Below, one piece after another: positions 9,164-18,829 of a DNA stretch of 64,000 nt; the first letter of the stretch is position 1; each line of letters starts with the position of its first letter. A program made the translations under genes and the position numbers. Source of the DNA: Sternotherus odoratus (lineage: Eukaryota; Chordata; Testudines; Kinosternidae); the NCBI GenBank assembly GCA_032164245.1, contig JAVMKO010000007.1, positions 2,728,001 to 2,792,000 on the forward strand, in the 5' to 3' direction. Under the pieces are notes generated by a model that had not been told where the DNA came from, did not search any database, and worked only from the letters and a program-made list of their open reading frames with translations.

Positions 9164-9268
9164 GGCAAAGCAAAATGGTTACCTGCAACGATTGCCTGAG
9201 GAGCACTCCACGCCTGGCTGGAGCAAACAGGAAGGGGATTTTCAAATTTCCCTGGAAATTTAAAGGGC
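9155..9268 (-). mobile_element. Harbinger fragment, inner part of right end
   Basis: GTTACCTGCAACGATTGCC, GAGGAGCACTCCACGCCTGG and CAGGAAGGGGATTTTCAAAT match 36757-36850 of the full Harbinger almost base for base. The remaining right end follows after an insertion, at about 9914-10203. The transposase half of the element is absent. Confidence 0.8.
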
Positions 9269-9913
9269 TGTGTAGTGAGCCCGAGTGGTCTCCCTCCTGC
9301 AGAGAGGGTGAAGGAGACGCGCCCCCCCCTTGGAGGGGGGAGCCAAGACCGCCCCGCCCCGCCCCCCTCGCCGGAAGTGCAGGGGTGGGACCGGAACTAT
9401 AAGTGTCCAGCCCTGCAGCCCAGGAGGGGGAGAGCCAGAGAAGGAAGCATCACCCGACTGGCTGCTGCCCAGGTAGGGCCCCAGGCCGAGTGGGGCCCCT
9501 GACCCTGAGGACGACTGGCCCGGAGTACCTGCGGCTGTGTACCCAGAGGAACCGGAGATGGACTGGACCACCAAGGGACACACTCCGTGAGTCAGTCTCT
9601 GTCTACTACAAAGACTGTTGTTTACTGCTGGCTGCCTGTGCCACGCCCAGGCTAGAGCCAGCTCACTACATAGACTGTGTACAGCTGAGGCTTAGGCCCA
9701 GCTTACCGCAAAAGACTGTTTGCTTGCTGCTGTCTGCCTGTGCTGAGGAGCCCAGGCCACGGAAGAGTGGCGACATACTAGCGGCCGGAGCACTAACGGG
9801 GCCGAGACAGACGCGGAACACCACCCGGCAGAGGGCGCCCCAGGGGCTGGAGAGCTGATTCCCCCGAGGACCAGCCGGCGGCGCAGCCGGGGTGAGTGCA
9901 CACCCGCCTACAC
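9269..9913 (+). mobile_element. Inserted block, possible solo LTR
   Basis: Comparison with 36845-36870 shows about 640 extra bases here, starting TGTGTAGTGAGCCCGAG and ending GCCCGCCTACAC-like (CACCCGCCTACAC). The TG...CA-type, mutually inverted ends (TGTGTAG / CTACAC) and a TATA-like CTATAAGTGTCC at 9397-9408 suggest an LTR. However, no target duplication is seen and no clear AATAAA. An alternative is an unrelated insertion or a rearrangement. Confidence 0.4.
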
Positions 9914-10203
9914 GTGGGTCTGACGTGTGGTCACCTGAGTTTGAAAGTGATGAGCAGAGTGGCTCGAACGGGAATTATGGGCCAGGCTGGAGGCTAATTA
10001 ACGCACAATGGGTGTCCACATTCGCACCGTAGCGCTACAGCGGGAGTGCTACAGCACTTATTCCCCATGCGGAGGTGGATTACCAGTAGCGCTATAACCT
10101 CGGACTTATAGTGCAATACGTGCCTTGCCAGTGTGGACGGGTAGTGAGTTATAGCGCTCCTGGGGGCTTTATAGCGCTATAAAGTGCCAGTGTAACCATG
10201 GCC
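9914..10203 (+). mobile_element. Harbinger right end, second copy
   Basis: GGGTCTGACGTGTGGTCACCTGAG, GGCTGGAGGCTAATTAACGC and the repeated TATAGCGC subterminal motifs match 36856-37146. It ends CAGTGTAACCATGGCC, the Harbinger terminal repeat. It lacks a 21-base piece (GACGTGACAGAAGA...) present in the full element, so it derives from a sibling copy. Confidence 0.8.
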
Positions 10204-10710
10204 TACTTAGTCTTTCCATTCACTTGAGTGGTTGTGGGTTGTGCCTGGAAGGGAAAGCTACCTTACACTGTTCTGAGCTGGGGGAAGCCTTGTTATGGGT
10301 TGAGTTAAAGCCGGATTGAGATTGGTAGGTGTGAACTCACCTTCAATTAACATGACAGTAAGCATAAGCCCCACCTAAGACTAAAGGTATGTGTGGCCCA
10401 GGAGCATGGGCAGCATGTGAACCGCCAGCTGGGAGGAGGCTAACTCCTAGCCCCATCTCTTCTGCCCGAGGCCCCTCTGGAGCCAAGCCCCCAGCTCTGG
10501 AGAACCGGGAAGGCAGGTGGTATGTGGCCCCATCCCCAGAGCACTGGATTCAGATCCAGAAGGATGGGAGCTGCAATGCATGCAGGGAGCACCGTGGCAG
10601 AAGGTGGGGTCATGCCTGGCTGTTTGTGGGGTCAATGCCTCCCCCTGACTATGCAACCCGCCACTCGTGCGCAGGAACTTTTGGCTGAGTGTTGTTTTGG
10701 GTGTGGGAAG

Positions 10711-11178
10711 CAGGGCCGGCGACAGAAATTTAGGGGCCCCCTACTCTGATCGTTTGGGGGCCCCCCCAGCCCAGCTGGCACTTCCCCCCCCCCCCACAGC
10801 TGACAGCGACTGGGGGGGGGAAGCCCAGCCGGGGGCCCCCCCAGCCCAGCCGGCGCTCCCCCCCCCCAGCTGACAGCAGCTGGCGGCAGCGCGGGGTCCT
10901 GCCGGAGCGCGAGCCGCCCTTGCTGCTCCCTCTCCCCCCCCCCCCCCCGCGCACTTTCTCCCCCGGACTGCGCCACTGCTACCGGCTGGGCTCACCGCTC
11001 CTGCCGGGGACACGCGCGCTCGTCCGGAGGAGAGTCGCGCCGCCTCCCCGCTCCTTCCCCGCTCTCCAGGCCCGGCGACAAGGGGGGATGACTACGGGTA
11101 CTGCTGTGTACCGGGGCCCCCCTAAAGTCCGGGGCCTGGTACAGCTCTACCCGTAGTACCCCCCTGTCGCCGGCCCTG
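10711..11178. mobile_element. hAT MITE with perfect GTGGGAAG duplication
   Basis: The ends CAGGGCCGGCGACAG and CTGTCGCCGGCCCTG are perfect inverted repeats, flanked by GTGGGAAG at 10703-10710 and 11179-11186. The inside is GC-rich with long C runs (10785-10795, 10860, 10930-10948) and paired GGTAC...GTACC segments near 11100-11150. No coding. Confidence 0.9.
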
Positions 11179-11442
11179 GTGGGAAGAGATCTCACAGAAA
11201 CGGAAGTCAGATAGGAACAGACAGCCTGAGAGCAAGGTGGCTGACCCTAGAAGAAACCTGAGAAGAGGTTTTGAGGTCGGGGGTGAAGGCTAAAAGAATG
11301 CTCTTGCTGCTGTGAGTGAAAGAAGCTGTTTCCTTCTTCTTGATTCCTTCTGTGTTCAGAAACAGAAACTTTGCATCTTCTTTGTAAATAAACAAAACTG
11401 TATCAAAGACCATATCAGACCAACAATTTCTGCTCCTGCCTG

Positions 11443-11638
11443 AAGCGACAAAGAGTCCTGTGGCACCTTATAGACTAACAGATGTATTAGAGCATATGGT
11501 CTGGTGGGTGAATACCCACTTCGTCAGACGCATGCACTTTGTCGAAAGCTTATGTTCTAATACATCTGTTAGTCTATAAGGTGTCACAGGACTCTGTCGC
11601 TTTTGCAGGTCCAGACTAACACGGCTACCCCTCTGATA
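11443..11638. repeat. Palindromic SINE dimer with 13-bp target duplication
   Basis: The left arm starts AAGCGACAAAGAGTCCTGTG and runs through CTTATAGACTAACAGATGTATTAG. The right arm is its reverse complement and continues into the SINE head (AGACTAACACGGCTACCC). CTGCTCCTGCCTG flanks the unit at 11430-11442 and 11639-11651. The arm-specific ACAGATGTATTAGA is shared by both arms and not by other copies. Confidence 0.9.
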
Positions 11639-11651
11639 CTGCTCCTGCCTG

Positions 11652-13095
11652 GAACACCCAGGGGCCTCCAAACTTTGCCTGGCTGCTCAGGTTGAAAAGG
11701 GCCAACAAGACCTTTCTGGCCAGGCCTGCATTAAAGAAAGGGCCAGGGGGTCCTTTAGTATGATGCCTTTTCTCTCATTTGCATTAGCAATCCTGTTTAG
11801 TCTGTAAATGGGATTACCCACTAATAGATGGGCCATCAGTACAGACTGACCTTCGGGGCCTGTAGCTGCGAAACCCAGGCAGGGCTGTACCATTTGAGCT
11901 AAAGGATGGAGTTTGTGAAAGACCCTACAGACTTAGGAGCACAAGTATGGGTTGAAAGTCAAGGGAACTTGTACTCCTAACTTCTTAAGGCTCTTTTGAA
12001 AATCCCACTTGCGACCCCTTCCATTGGGAACAGTAGCGGATGCCTGTCCTCCCTGACTCAGCCTCAAAGGGGGAAACGTACCGCACTCGGCAGCTGTGCC
12101 GCAGAGCTATCTATGTTTCCCTCTCACACCTTTTGAGGGGTGGCTTTCTTCCACAGCACCTGGCCCAGGCGTTTTCATCGCAGTCACCCCCAGCACCGCC
12201 GGCCGTTGGTGGGAACTCGTGTGAGTGAACAGCAGACCACTCCAGCCATGGGAGCCTTGCCACGCTGCCTCAGCAATGTATCTCAAACCTGTGCCACGGA
12301 ACAGCCCTGGGTTAGAAAGTGTTTTAGCCTCCTCATCAGTTCAGCCTGCGGCTCCTCCACTGACAAGCTGTGTGTGTGGGGGTCTTTGAAATATTGACCC
12401 CCCCATCTGTGGACCGTGGAAACTGAACGGCAGCTACCCACTCCCTTCGCTTAGCAAATGGCCACCCCCAGCCACACCAGCTTCTCATCACCACTGGCTC
12501 AGGCTAGATTCAAGCTGGTGGTAGCTTGATGGGGGAAAAGTCTATAGCTCCTCACCCAGCCCTACACGCTCCATGGTTAAATAAAAAGGGGAGGATATTA
12601 TTATTGATTGTGTAAGTCACAAAAGCATGAGACTGGGAGGACTGGTTGGAACCGGGCATAGCTGCCCAGGCTTCCCCTGTGTACCTCATTCCTCACTGCA
12701 ACCCCTTGACTTTGACTGTTCCAGCTCGGTTGCTGAGATGTATTAGCCTGATATGGAAAAGGGAACAAAGGTGTGATTATCCCAGCAACGTTGGGTAGGT
12801 TATTTATTGAGCCATCTATTGCTGACTGTTGAGACACAAACAAAAGCTCCAGATCAACCAACATTTTCCGTGTCAAAAGATACTTTGTGCCACATCCTGC
12901 CAGCTTTGTACTTGAGATGCAATCTTAAGTCCCTCTTGGATAACTTGAAACCACCCATTCCAGGTAAAAAGCAAAATCACACCCAGACTCTTTGCAATAG
13001 AGTACCACCCTGCCAATACCCCAGCAAAGGGCACATAGCAGAAAAATGTGCTATTTGGGGCACACAATGCAACAACGTATACGCTCCTTTAGGTC
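11652..13095. other. Non-coding stretch
   Basis: Apparently unique sequence. Open frames of 60-90 codons on both strands have no protein-like features. A purine/pyrimidine mix without recognisable repeats; a polymerase II or III promoter is not visible. Confidence 0.4.
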
Positions 13096-13421
13096 AGTGG
13101 TTCTCAACGAGAGGCAGGGGGCCCCCTGGGCAGGTTTCAGGGTGGGGCTACCAAGCAGGGCAGAAAGCCAAAGCCCCATTGCATGGGGCTGAAGCCTGAG
13201 CCCTGCCACCCAGGGCTGAGGCTGAAGCCTGAACAACACAGCTTCATGGGAGCCCCTGTGGCGTGGGGCCCTGGGCAATTTCCCTGCATGCTACCCCCTA
13301 ATGCCAGCCCTGGCTTTTATATGCAGAAAACCAGTTATTGTGGTGCACAGGTAGGCTGTGAAGTTTTTATAGCCTGTTGGGAAGAAAAGAAAGAAAGAAA
13401 GAAAGAGGTTGAGAATCCGCT
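13096..13421. mobile_element. hAT MITE containing (GAAA)n
   Basis: The ends CAGTGGTTCTCAACGAG and GGTTGAGAATCCGCTG are inverted repeats of a common hAT class. TAGGT occurs at both outer flanks but a clean 8-bp duplication is not clear. Inside, a GAAA microsatellite spans 13382-13408 and a CTGAAGCCTGA motif is repeated. Confidence 0.75.
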
Positions 13422-14262
13422 GTAGGTTTCCACTGAACATAAAATAGAACATAGGGATAGTACCCGAAAGATTTGGCGTCTGCTTGTCTTGTTCTGCGGG
13501 AGGTTACGATGAGAACAATTTACACAGAATCACACACTCTGGGAAAGGGCCAGCTGGATCATTTAGCTTTTCCTTTGCACTAGCCTGGAATTACCCTCTA
13601 GAGCAGTGGTCGCCAACCTTTCGGACCTCAGGGACCACTAAACTCACAATTTTGAATCCCGCGGACCACTAACATGAATTTTTTTAAAAAGGTACAAACA
13701 TCTATAAAATAATGATCATAAAAGTTCCATTTTATTAATATGAAATGCACTTGTTTAATTATAACAAAATTATTAAAGCTTGTTTAATTATAACAAAATT
13801 ATTAGTGTGATATTTGTTGCTGCTTGTTTGAAATAAGTTTATGGATTCTTGGCTCCAATGACGTCACAGCAACATGGAGAGCCGTTTGTATTTCAAGCCA
13901 ACAGCAGTACTTGTTTTTGATTGCCGTAACAGATGAGAATGTCTTTTCACACAGATAGGTTGTTGCAAATGGAATCAAAATTTGATGGCTTTTTCACTCA
14001 GCACTGGGTACTCACTTTTTACGGAGGGCCAAAAATGATGTCTTGATGAGGACGAGTGGAATTTAGCTTTGAGACTGTCGTCGGATGATAGATCGATTAG
14101 GCTTTCTTTTTCTTTCATGCTCAAATTGCTATCTTCAATTTTCGCCGAAAATGGATCCATTACCCACATATTGCCATGTCTGGGGTCCTCTTCCTTTGGG
14201 TAATAACAGCCAAAAGATTCTGTGAGAGACCATAAGTGCTGTTGAACAATGGTTATTACCTG

Positions 14263-14634
14263 TCAGTTGACATCCTCCTCTTTCATATACTCATCAAGAT
14301 TCGGGAACATTTGCAGATCTTCTTTAGCCAACCGCATTTGCCACAGCAATATTTTCTTTTGAAATGCATCCATTTTACCTTGCAGTGTCAACACGTCCAT
14401 AAGCTGTCCTTGCAAGGACGTGTTTAGCTCATTTAACAGTAAAAAAATATCTGCCAGGTATGCAAGCTTGGCTAGCCAATCATCGTAGGACAAGAGATCT
14501 TGGAATTTCGAATTATTTTGCTGCAGGAAGAATAACTTGACTTCTTGGCGCAGGTCGAACAATCGGGTTAGTATTTTGCCCCTCAACAGCCATCTCACCT
14601 CAGCATGAAGAAGATGAATATATTGAGAGCCCAT
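14263..14634 (-). pseudogene. hAT transposase, downstream helical region
   Basis: 123 open codons carry LLHAEVRWLLRGKILTRLFDL, a motif that follows the catalytic core in Charlie-type transposases, then KLAYLADIFLLLNELNTSLQ. It is separated from the piece at 14698-15285 by stops and a frame change (14635-14697). The final catalytic glutamate and dimerisation region should lie between here and 13604 but are degraded; FSAKIEDSNLSMKEKESLIDL at 13975-14169 may be a remnant of that region. Confidence 0.75.
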
Positions 14635-14697
14635 TTCTTCACAAAGTGCCTCAAATATTTGAGAATTGAGCGCTTTGTGCCGAATTTCATTTAAAAT

Positions 14698-15285
14698 TTA
14701 AATTACATCAGAGAGTACTTCGTGCATTCTTTTCACCACAAGTTGCTCATGATGTATAATACAATGAGTAAACAAAATGTCTGGGTGTCCAACATCTTTC
14801 ACTTTTGTAACAACTCCTAAATGATGTCCGGTCATGCTTGCAGCACCGTCTGTGCATATTCCAACACATTTCTTCCATTCAATACCGTGTCTCTGGAAAT
14901 AACCATTAAGTGCATCGAAAATCTCAGAGCCGGTTGTTCTACCCAGCAAGTTGAGCAAACAGAGGAGTTCTTCCTTTAGCTCTCCTTGACACTCAAACCT
15001 CACAAAACAAAGGAGAACTGCCTTGTTAGTTATGTCTGTTGATTCGTCGAGTTGAATTGAATAAAACGTTGAATTTTTCACCATTTCAATCACTTGATTT
15101 TCAATATCTTTGGCCATGTCTTCAATTCTGCGCTTCACAGTGTTAGTAGACATAGGAATTACTTTCAGTTTCTGGACAGCCTGTTTCCCCAAAACCTCTT
15201 CACAGGCTTGTAACAAGCAAGGCTTAATTAATTCTTCTCCAATCGTATATGGCTTTCTACTTTTCGCGATTTGAAGTGCTATCAA
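14698..15285 (-). pseudogene. hAT transposase, central catalytic region
   Basis: 195 open codons. They include the RNase H-like start FYSIQLDESTDITNKAVLL (first catalytic aspartate in LDEST), then CVGICTDGAASMTGHHLGV (second aspartate in CTDGA), then HCIIHHEQLVVK. These blocks are typical of the Charlie/ZBED-type hAT transposases that also gave the host genes SCAND3, ZBED5 and GTF2IRD2. A stop follows at the 3' side and the frame continues in a separate open piece at 14263-14634. There is no BED zinc finger upstream. The first ATG is not a real start. Confidence 0.8.
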
Positions 15286-15419
15286 ATAAGAAGCTTTTAC
15301 TAGGGACTTATCTTCCTAAAAATTGCAAATAATGTCCAAATTTCTCCAGGGACCACCAAAATTTTCTTGCGGACCACCAGTGGTCCACGGACCACTGGTT
15401 GGCGACCGCTGCTCTAGAG

Positions 15420-16515
15420 CAGGGGTTCTCAGGACAAATTTTTGGGTGACCTCACTGTGTAGCCACCAACTCATGTTGGTGGCCGCTCTTACACTGTTTC
15501 CTAAAACATTCAATTAGGTTTAGAAAAACAATATACACGTCCAAATCATTGTAATTTATTTATTGCTAGCTAGTAAATCTGTTGTGAAAAGTGATATTAA
15601 CAAACATACAAATGTCACTTTTCACAGCAGACTTATTCAGCCCGGCCAACCCTGGGGACAAATTGAGCCCCAGATGGCGGGTTGAGGGAGGCGGCAGGGG
15701 GCAATGGGGGTTGGGGATGGGGAGCTGGGGGAGGTGGCGGGGTCCTGGGGCAATGGGGGTTAGTGGGTGGGAGGTTGGGGGAGGCGGTGGGGGCCTGGGG
15801 CAATGTGGGTTAGTGGGTGGGGGTTGGGGGAGGCAGTGGGTTAGTGGGTGAGAGGTTGGGGGAGGCGGTGGGGCCTGGGGCAATGGGGGTTAGTGGGTGG
15901 GGGTTGGGGGAGGCAGTGGGTTAGTGGGTGGGAGGTTGTGGGAGGCGGTGGGTTAGTGGGTGGGAGGTTGTGGGAGGTGGTGGGGGCCTGGGGCAATGGG
16001 GGTTAGTGGGTGGGGGTTGGGGGAGGCAGTGGGTTAGTGGGTGAGAGGTTGGGGGAGGCGGTGGGGGCCTGGGGCAATGGGGGTTAGTGGGTGGGGGTTG
16101 GGGGAGGCAGTGGGGGCCTGGGGTAATGGGGGTTGGTGGATAGGGGTCTTGGGGATGATGTGGGGGTCTGGAGCCTGAAGCTGTGTAGCTGGAGTCTGGG
16201 GCCCACCACTACACAGCCAGAGCCTGGAGCTGGAGCCAGAAGCCCCTTGGCCAGGACCTGCCGTTCCATCACCCCAGCGCTGAAGCCCAAAGCCGAGCCC
16301 CATGGCCCCTGGGAAGGTGGAATTCACTGGCTGCCTGCTCCTCCACCGTTGTGCCCCAGGTGTCTCCTGAGGGGAGCAGGGCCAACCACTGCTGGGGTCC
16401 CCAGAAATCAACACCAGGGGCCAGTACTTCTCCCTTCAGCTCAGGAGGCTGTGGCTGCAAACAAAGTCCCCGGTGGCCACTTGAGGCCATGGTGGCTGCA
16501 TTTGAGAAACGGCGT
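15420..16515. mobile_element. hAT-like element with G-rich minisatellite
   Basis: It begins CAGGGGTTCTCAGGAC directly after the CTCTAGAG duplication of the preceding element, and a degraded inverse (CATTTGAGAAACGGCGTG) lies at about 16499-16515. No target duplication at the right end. 15660-16140 is a tandem array of GGGGGTTAGTGGGTGGGGGTTGGGGGAGGC-type units of about 60-70 bases with many deletions. No coding. Confidence 0.55.
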
Positions 16516-16728
16516 GCACCAAAACAATACGTCCTTGAGTGTACAGAAATAACGAACACATGCAACAAAATTAATGCCTCGCTTAATCCGGATTGTCAGC
16601 CATGGTAGCCAAGCCACCTCCTGTGAGACTCACGGTACTTGTTTCTCTTGAAAGCCTGCAGTTATATAAGAATCTTAACTTTCATTTAAAAACGAGTTTC
16701 TAGACCTCCTGGTTACAGAGAAATCTTT

Positions 16729-17225
16729 AGAATCCGAGAGGTAGCCGTGTTAGTCTGGGTCTGCAGAAGTGACAAAGAGTCCTGTGGCACCTTATAGACC
16801 AGGGGTTGGCAGCCTTTCAGAAGTGGTGTGCCGATCTTTCATTTAGTCACTCTGGGTTAAGGTTTCATGTGCCAGTAATACATTTTAATGTTTTTACAAT
16901 GTCTCTTTCTATCAGTCTATAATATAGAACTAAACTCTTGTTGTATGTAACGTAAATAAGGTTCTTAAAATGTGTAAGAAATTTCATTTAAAATCAAATT
17001 AAAATGCAGAGCCCCCGGTCTGGTGGCCAGGACCCGGGGAATGTGAGTGCCACTGAAAATCAGCTCACGTGCCGCCTTTGGCACCCGCGCCATCGGTTGC
17101 CTTCCTCTGTTACAGACTAAAGTATTGAAGCATAAGCTTTGGTGGGCTCATCCCCACTTGGTGCTGTGCACGCAGTCGTGCATCCCATGAAGTGGGTATT
17201 AGCCCACAAGAGGTGCTCCTGAAGG
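16729..17225 (+). repeat. SINE split by a hAT MITE
   Basis: The SINE head (GAGAGGTAGCCGTGTTAGTC) runs to CACCTTATAGAC at 16799 and resumes at 17110 with ACAGACTAAAGTATTGAAGC. The tail folds back: GTGGGCTCATCCCCACTT is followed by AAGTGGGTATTAGCCCAC. GAAATCTTT lies on both sides (16720-16728, 17226-17234). Confidence 0.8.
16800..17109. mobile_element. hAT MITE inserted in SINE
   Basis: It begins CAGGGGTTGGCAGCCTTTCAG and ends CATCGGTTGCCTTCCTCTG. The flanks TTATAGAC (16792-16799) and TTACAGAC (17110-17117) match at seven of eight bases. It shares GTGTGCCAGTAATACATTTTAA and GAGTGCCACTGAAAATCAG with the copy at 40307-41281. Confidence 0.9.
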
Positions 17226-17299
17226 GAAATCTTTGAAATGTTCAGCATTGATTCCTTTGGGCGGAGTTTGCTAAAAGCACCTCAGGGACATCGATCAAT

Positions 17300-18150
17300 G
17301 GCACCGGCGCTCCCAAACCCCTTAGGTGCGTCTGCAAACCCTCCCCCCTTAAACGCCATCGGCCTCTGGGCACGCACTCTGCTCTGCCCCGCGCGAGCCC
17401 CGCAGCGGGGGTCCCAGGCGCGCGCCTCGCCCGGCCCCACGCGCCAGCCGCGGCCACCCGCCGGGGCTGGGGGAGGTCCCGCGGCGCATGCGCGCCGGCA
17501 ACCGCGCCGGCAGACTCGCGCATGCCCAGACGCCTGGGCCAGGCTGGGAGCCGGCTCGTGGGGAAGTTCGGCTGCAGCAGCAACCGCCGCCGTCCCGGCT
17601 CCGGGCGCCTGGGAGCCGCGCAGGCGGCGGGCGGGGCTGGCGATGGACGGCGGCCGGCGGCGAGGGCGGGGTAAGGGACCGCAGCGCGCCCCGCCCCGGA
17701 GCGCTGCCCGCGGGCGGAACTTCGGCTCCCTCGGCGGGTCCTGCCCCGGCCCCGGCCCCGGCCGCGGGGGTGGACTCGCCTCCCCCGCCGGGGTCGTGCG
17801 GGGCGCCGCGGGGGCGCCAACTCCCGCCGCCCGCCGCGCCGCGGGGCGGTTCTGGGACGCGGCCGCGGCAAGCCGCGGCCCGCCCCGCGCCGAGTTGACA
17901 TCGCCGCCCCCCGTCAGTCCGCGGGCGGCTCCTGTTCGCACCCCGCGCGCTGGGGCCCCGGGCCGGCGGCTCCCCCCGCGGGATGCCCGCACGGGCAGAG
18001 ACCCCGGTCCCGGGGGGCTGCTCAGGGATGTCGGAGCCCGGCACCGGGCGGGGGGCGAAGCGCAGCGGATCTGTGCGGAGGATCCTGTCCTCGCGCTTCT
18101 GACTCTGGCGGACAAAACGATCCGACCCGCGGCACGTGCCGGTCAGGTGT
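17300..18150 (+). promoter_or_regulatory. CpG island, probable promoter
   Basis: About 850 bases are very rich in C, G and CpG, unlike the AT-rich sequence on both sides. There are several GC-box-like elements (GGGCGGGG, CCGCCCC) and no TATA box. In vertebrates such islands mark housekeeping-type promoters and first exons. A candidate start codon with a good context (GGCGATGG) at 17643 is followed by a splice donor at 17671. Long open frames on both strands (up to 350 codons) come from the lack of A/T stops and are not credible proteins. Confidence 0.75.
17643..17670 (+). CDS. Candidate first coding exon
   Basis: ATG at 17643 has G at -3 and G at +4. It encodes MDGGRRRGR plus one extra base, then GGG|GTAAGG gives a splice donor at 17671. 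The exon's 5' untranslated part would begin upstream in the CpG island. Joining to the downstream candidate exon is in frame only if the inner acceptor (before 29569) is used, giving a glutamate at the junction and then AFVWVNDALAHTQ. With the outer acceptor (before 29565) the frame hits a stop after seven codons. The exon is short and there is no homology, so this remains a proposal. Confidence 0.35.
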
Positions 18151-18199
18151 GGACGGGCGGGTTTTGCGACCCGTCCAGTCTTCTCGAGTCTGTTACTCC

Positions 18200-18697
18200 C
18201 AGATGCGATGCTAGGAGTGAAACAATAACACCCCAGAGACCCTGTTTTGTTGTTATTGCCCAGGCAACATTCCCTGGGGTTCCAGGGATTTGCTAATCCC
18301 GGCAAAGTGGGATTAGGCTCAGGGTAGCCATCTGTGATCCACAGGTTAGCGCCTTGCCCCAAGGAAAGAACCCCCCCCCCCTGTATTTTTCTTTGATAAT
18401 CTTGAGTTTAGCTAGCAGGGGAGTTAGTGTGTGATAGACAGTGAGACTTCCCTGACTTCCACTCGGTGTTGTGGTGCTGATGTCACATCATGTGTCTTCC
18501 TCTCGCCCTCTGACTACACAGCAAGCAGTGTATTCTGCTGGTTTTACTTGTTCATAATTCCACTGTCTTGCATTACATCTATGGTTGGGGACAAGGCAGA
18601 GACTTGGGCTGAATCAACAACATGTTCCTCCCTGTCTCCCTTAGCTGCAAAAGGATGCATGTCACTGTAAGCCGTTAGCATCATCCCATGGGATGCC
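18200..18697. other. Start of long intron, no gene seen
   Basis: Base composition falls to genome-average after the CpG island. No repeat family is recognised apart from a C run at 18371-18381. Confidence 0.4.
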
Positions 18698-18710
18698 TAC
18701 TAGATAGGTG

Positions 18711-18814
18711 AGGTAACAAAGTCCTGTGGCACCTTAAAGACTAACTATAAAGTTTTGAGTGCCACAGGACTTTGTTACCTCTGCTATTCCAGACTAACAC
18801 GGCTACCTCTCTGA
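18711..18814. repeat. Short palindromic SINE dimer with 13-bp target duplication
   Basis: The left arm AGGTAACAAAGTCCTGTGGCAC is inverted at GTGCCACAGGACTTTGTTACCT, with a 26-base loop (CTTAAAGACTAACTATAAAG...). The right arm continues into the SINE head (CTATTCCAGACTAACACGG). TACTAGATAGGTG flanks the unit at 18698-18710 and 18815-18827. Both arms share the same deletion (AAAGTCC in place of AAAGAGTCC). Confidence 0.9.
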
Positions 18815-18829
18815 TACTAGATAGGTGTG

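Larger units (their letters stand above)
13604..15411 (-). mobile_element. hAT (Charlie-like) transposon with decayed gene
   Basis: The ends CAGTGGTCGCCAACC and GGTTGGCGACCGCTG are inverted repeats flanked by perfect CTCTAGAG (13596-13603, 15412-15419), matching the hAT preference for nTCTAGAn. A minus-strand transposase gene occupies 14263-15285 in two open pieces. At 1.8 kb it is shorter than a complete autonomous element because the N-terminal (BED finger) and C-terminal parts are gone. Confidence 0.9.

Noticed and set aside
8853..9402. Repeat protein from the 60-base array; CRISPR-like look
   Set aside because: The unit is a multiple of three so all frames stay open. Units are contiguous, with no spacers, so it is a minisatellite and not a CRISPR array.
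15566..16568. Proline-rich or tryptophan/glycine-rich frames
   Set aside because: They follow a G-rich minisatellite inside a hAT-like element.
17238..18362. Open frames up to 352 codons on both strands
   Set aside because: CpG-island composition removes stop codons; overlapping frames on both strands are open at once, and none shows a domain.
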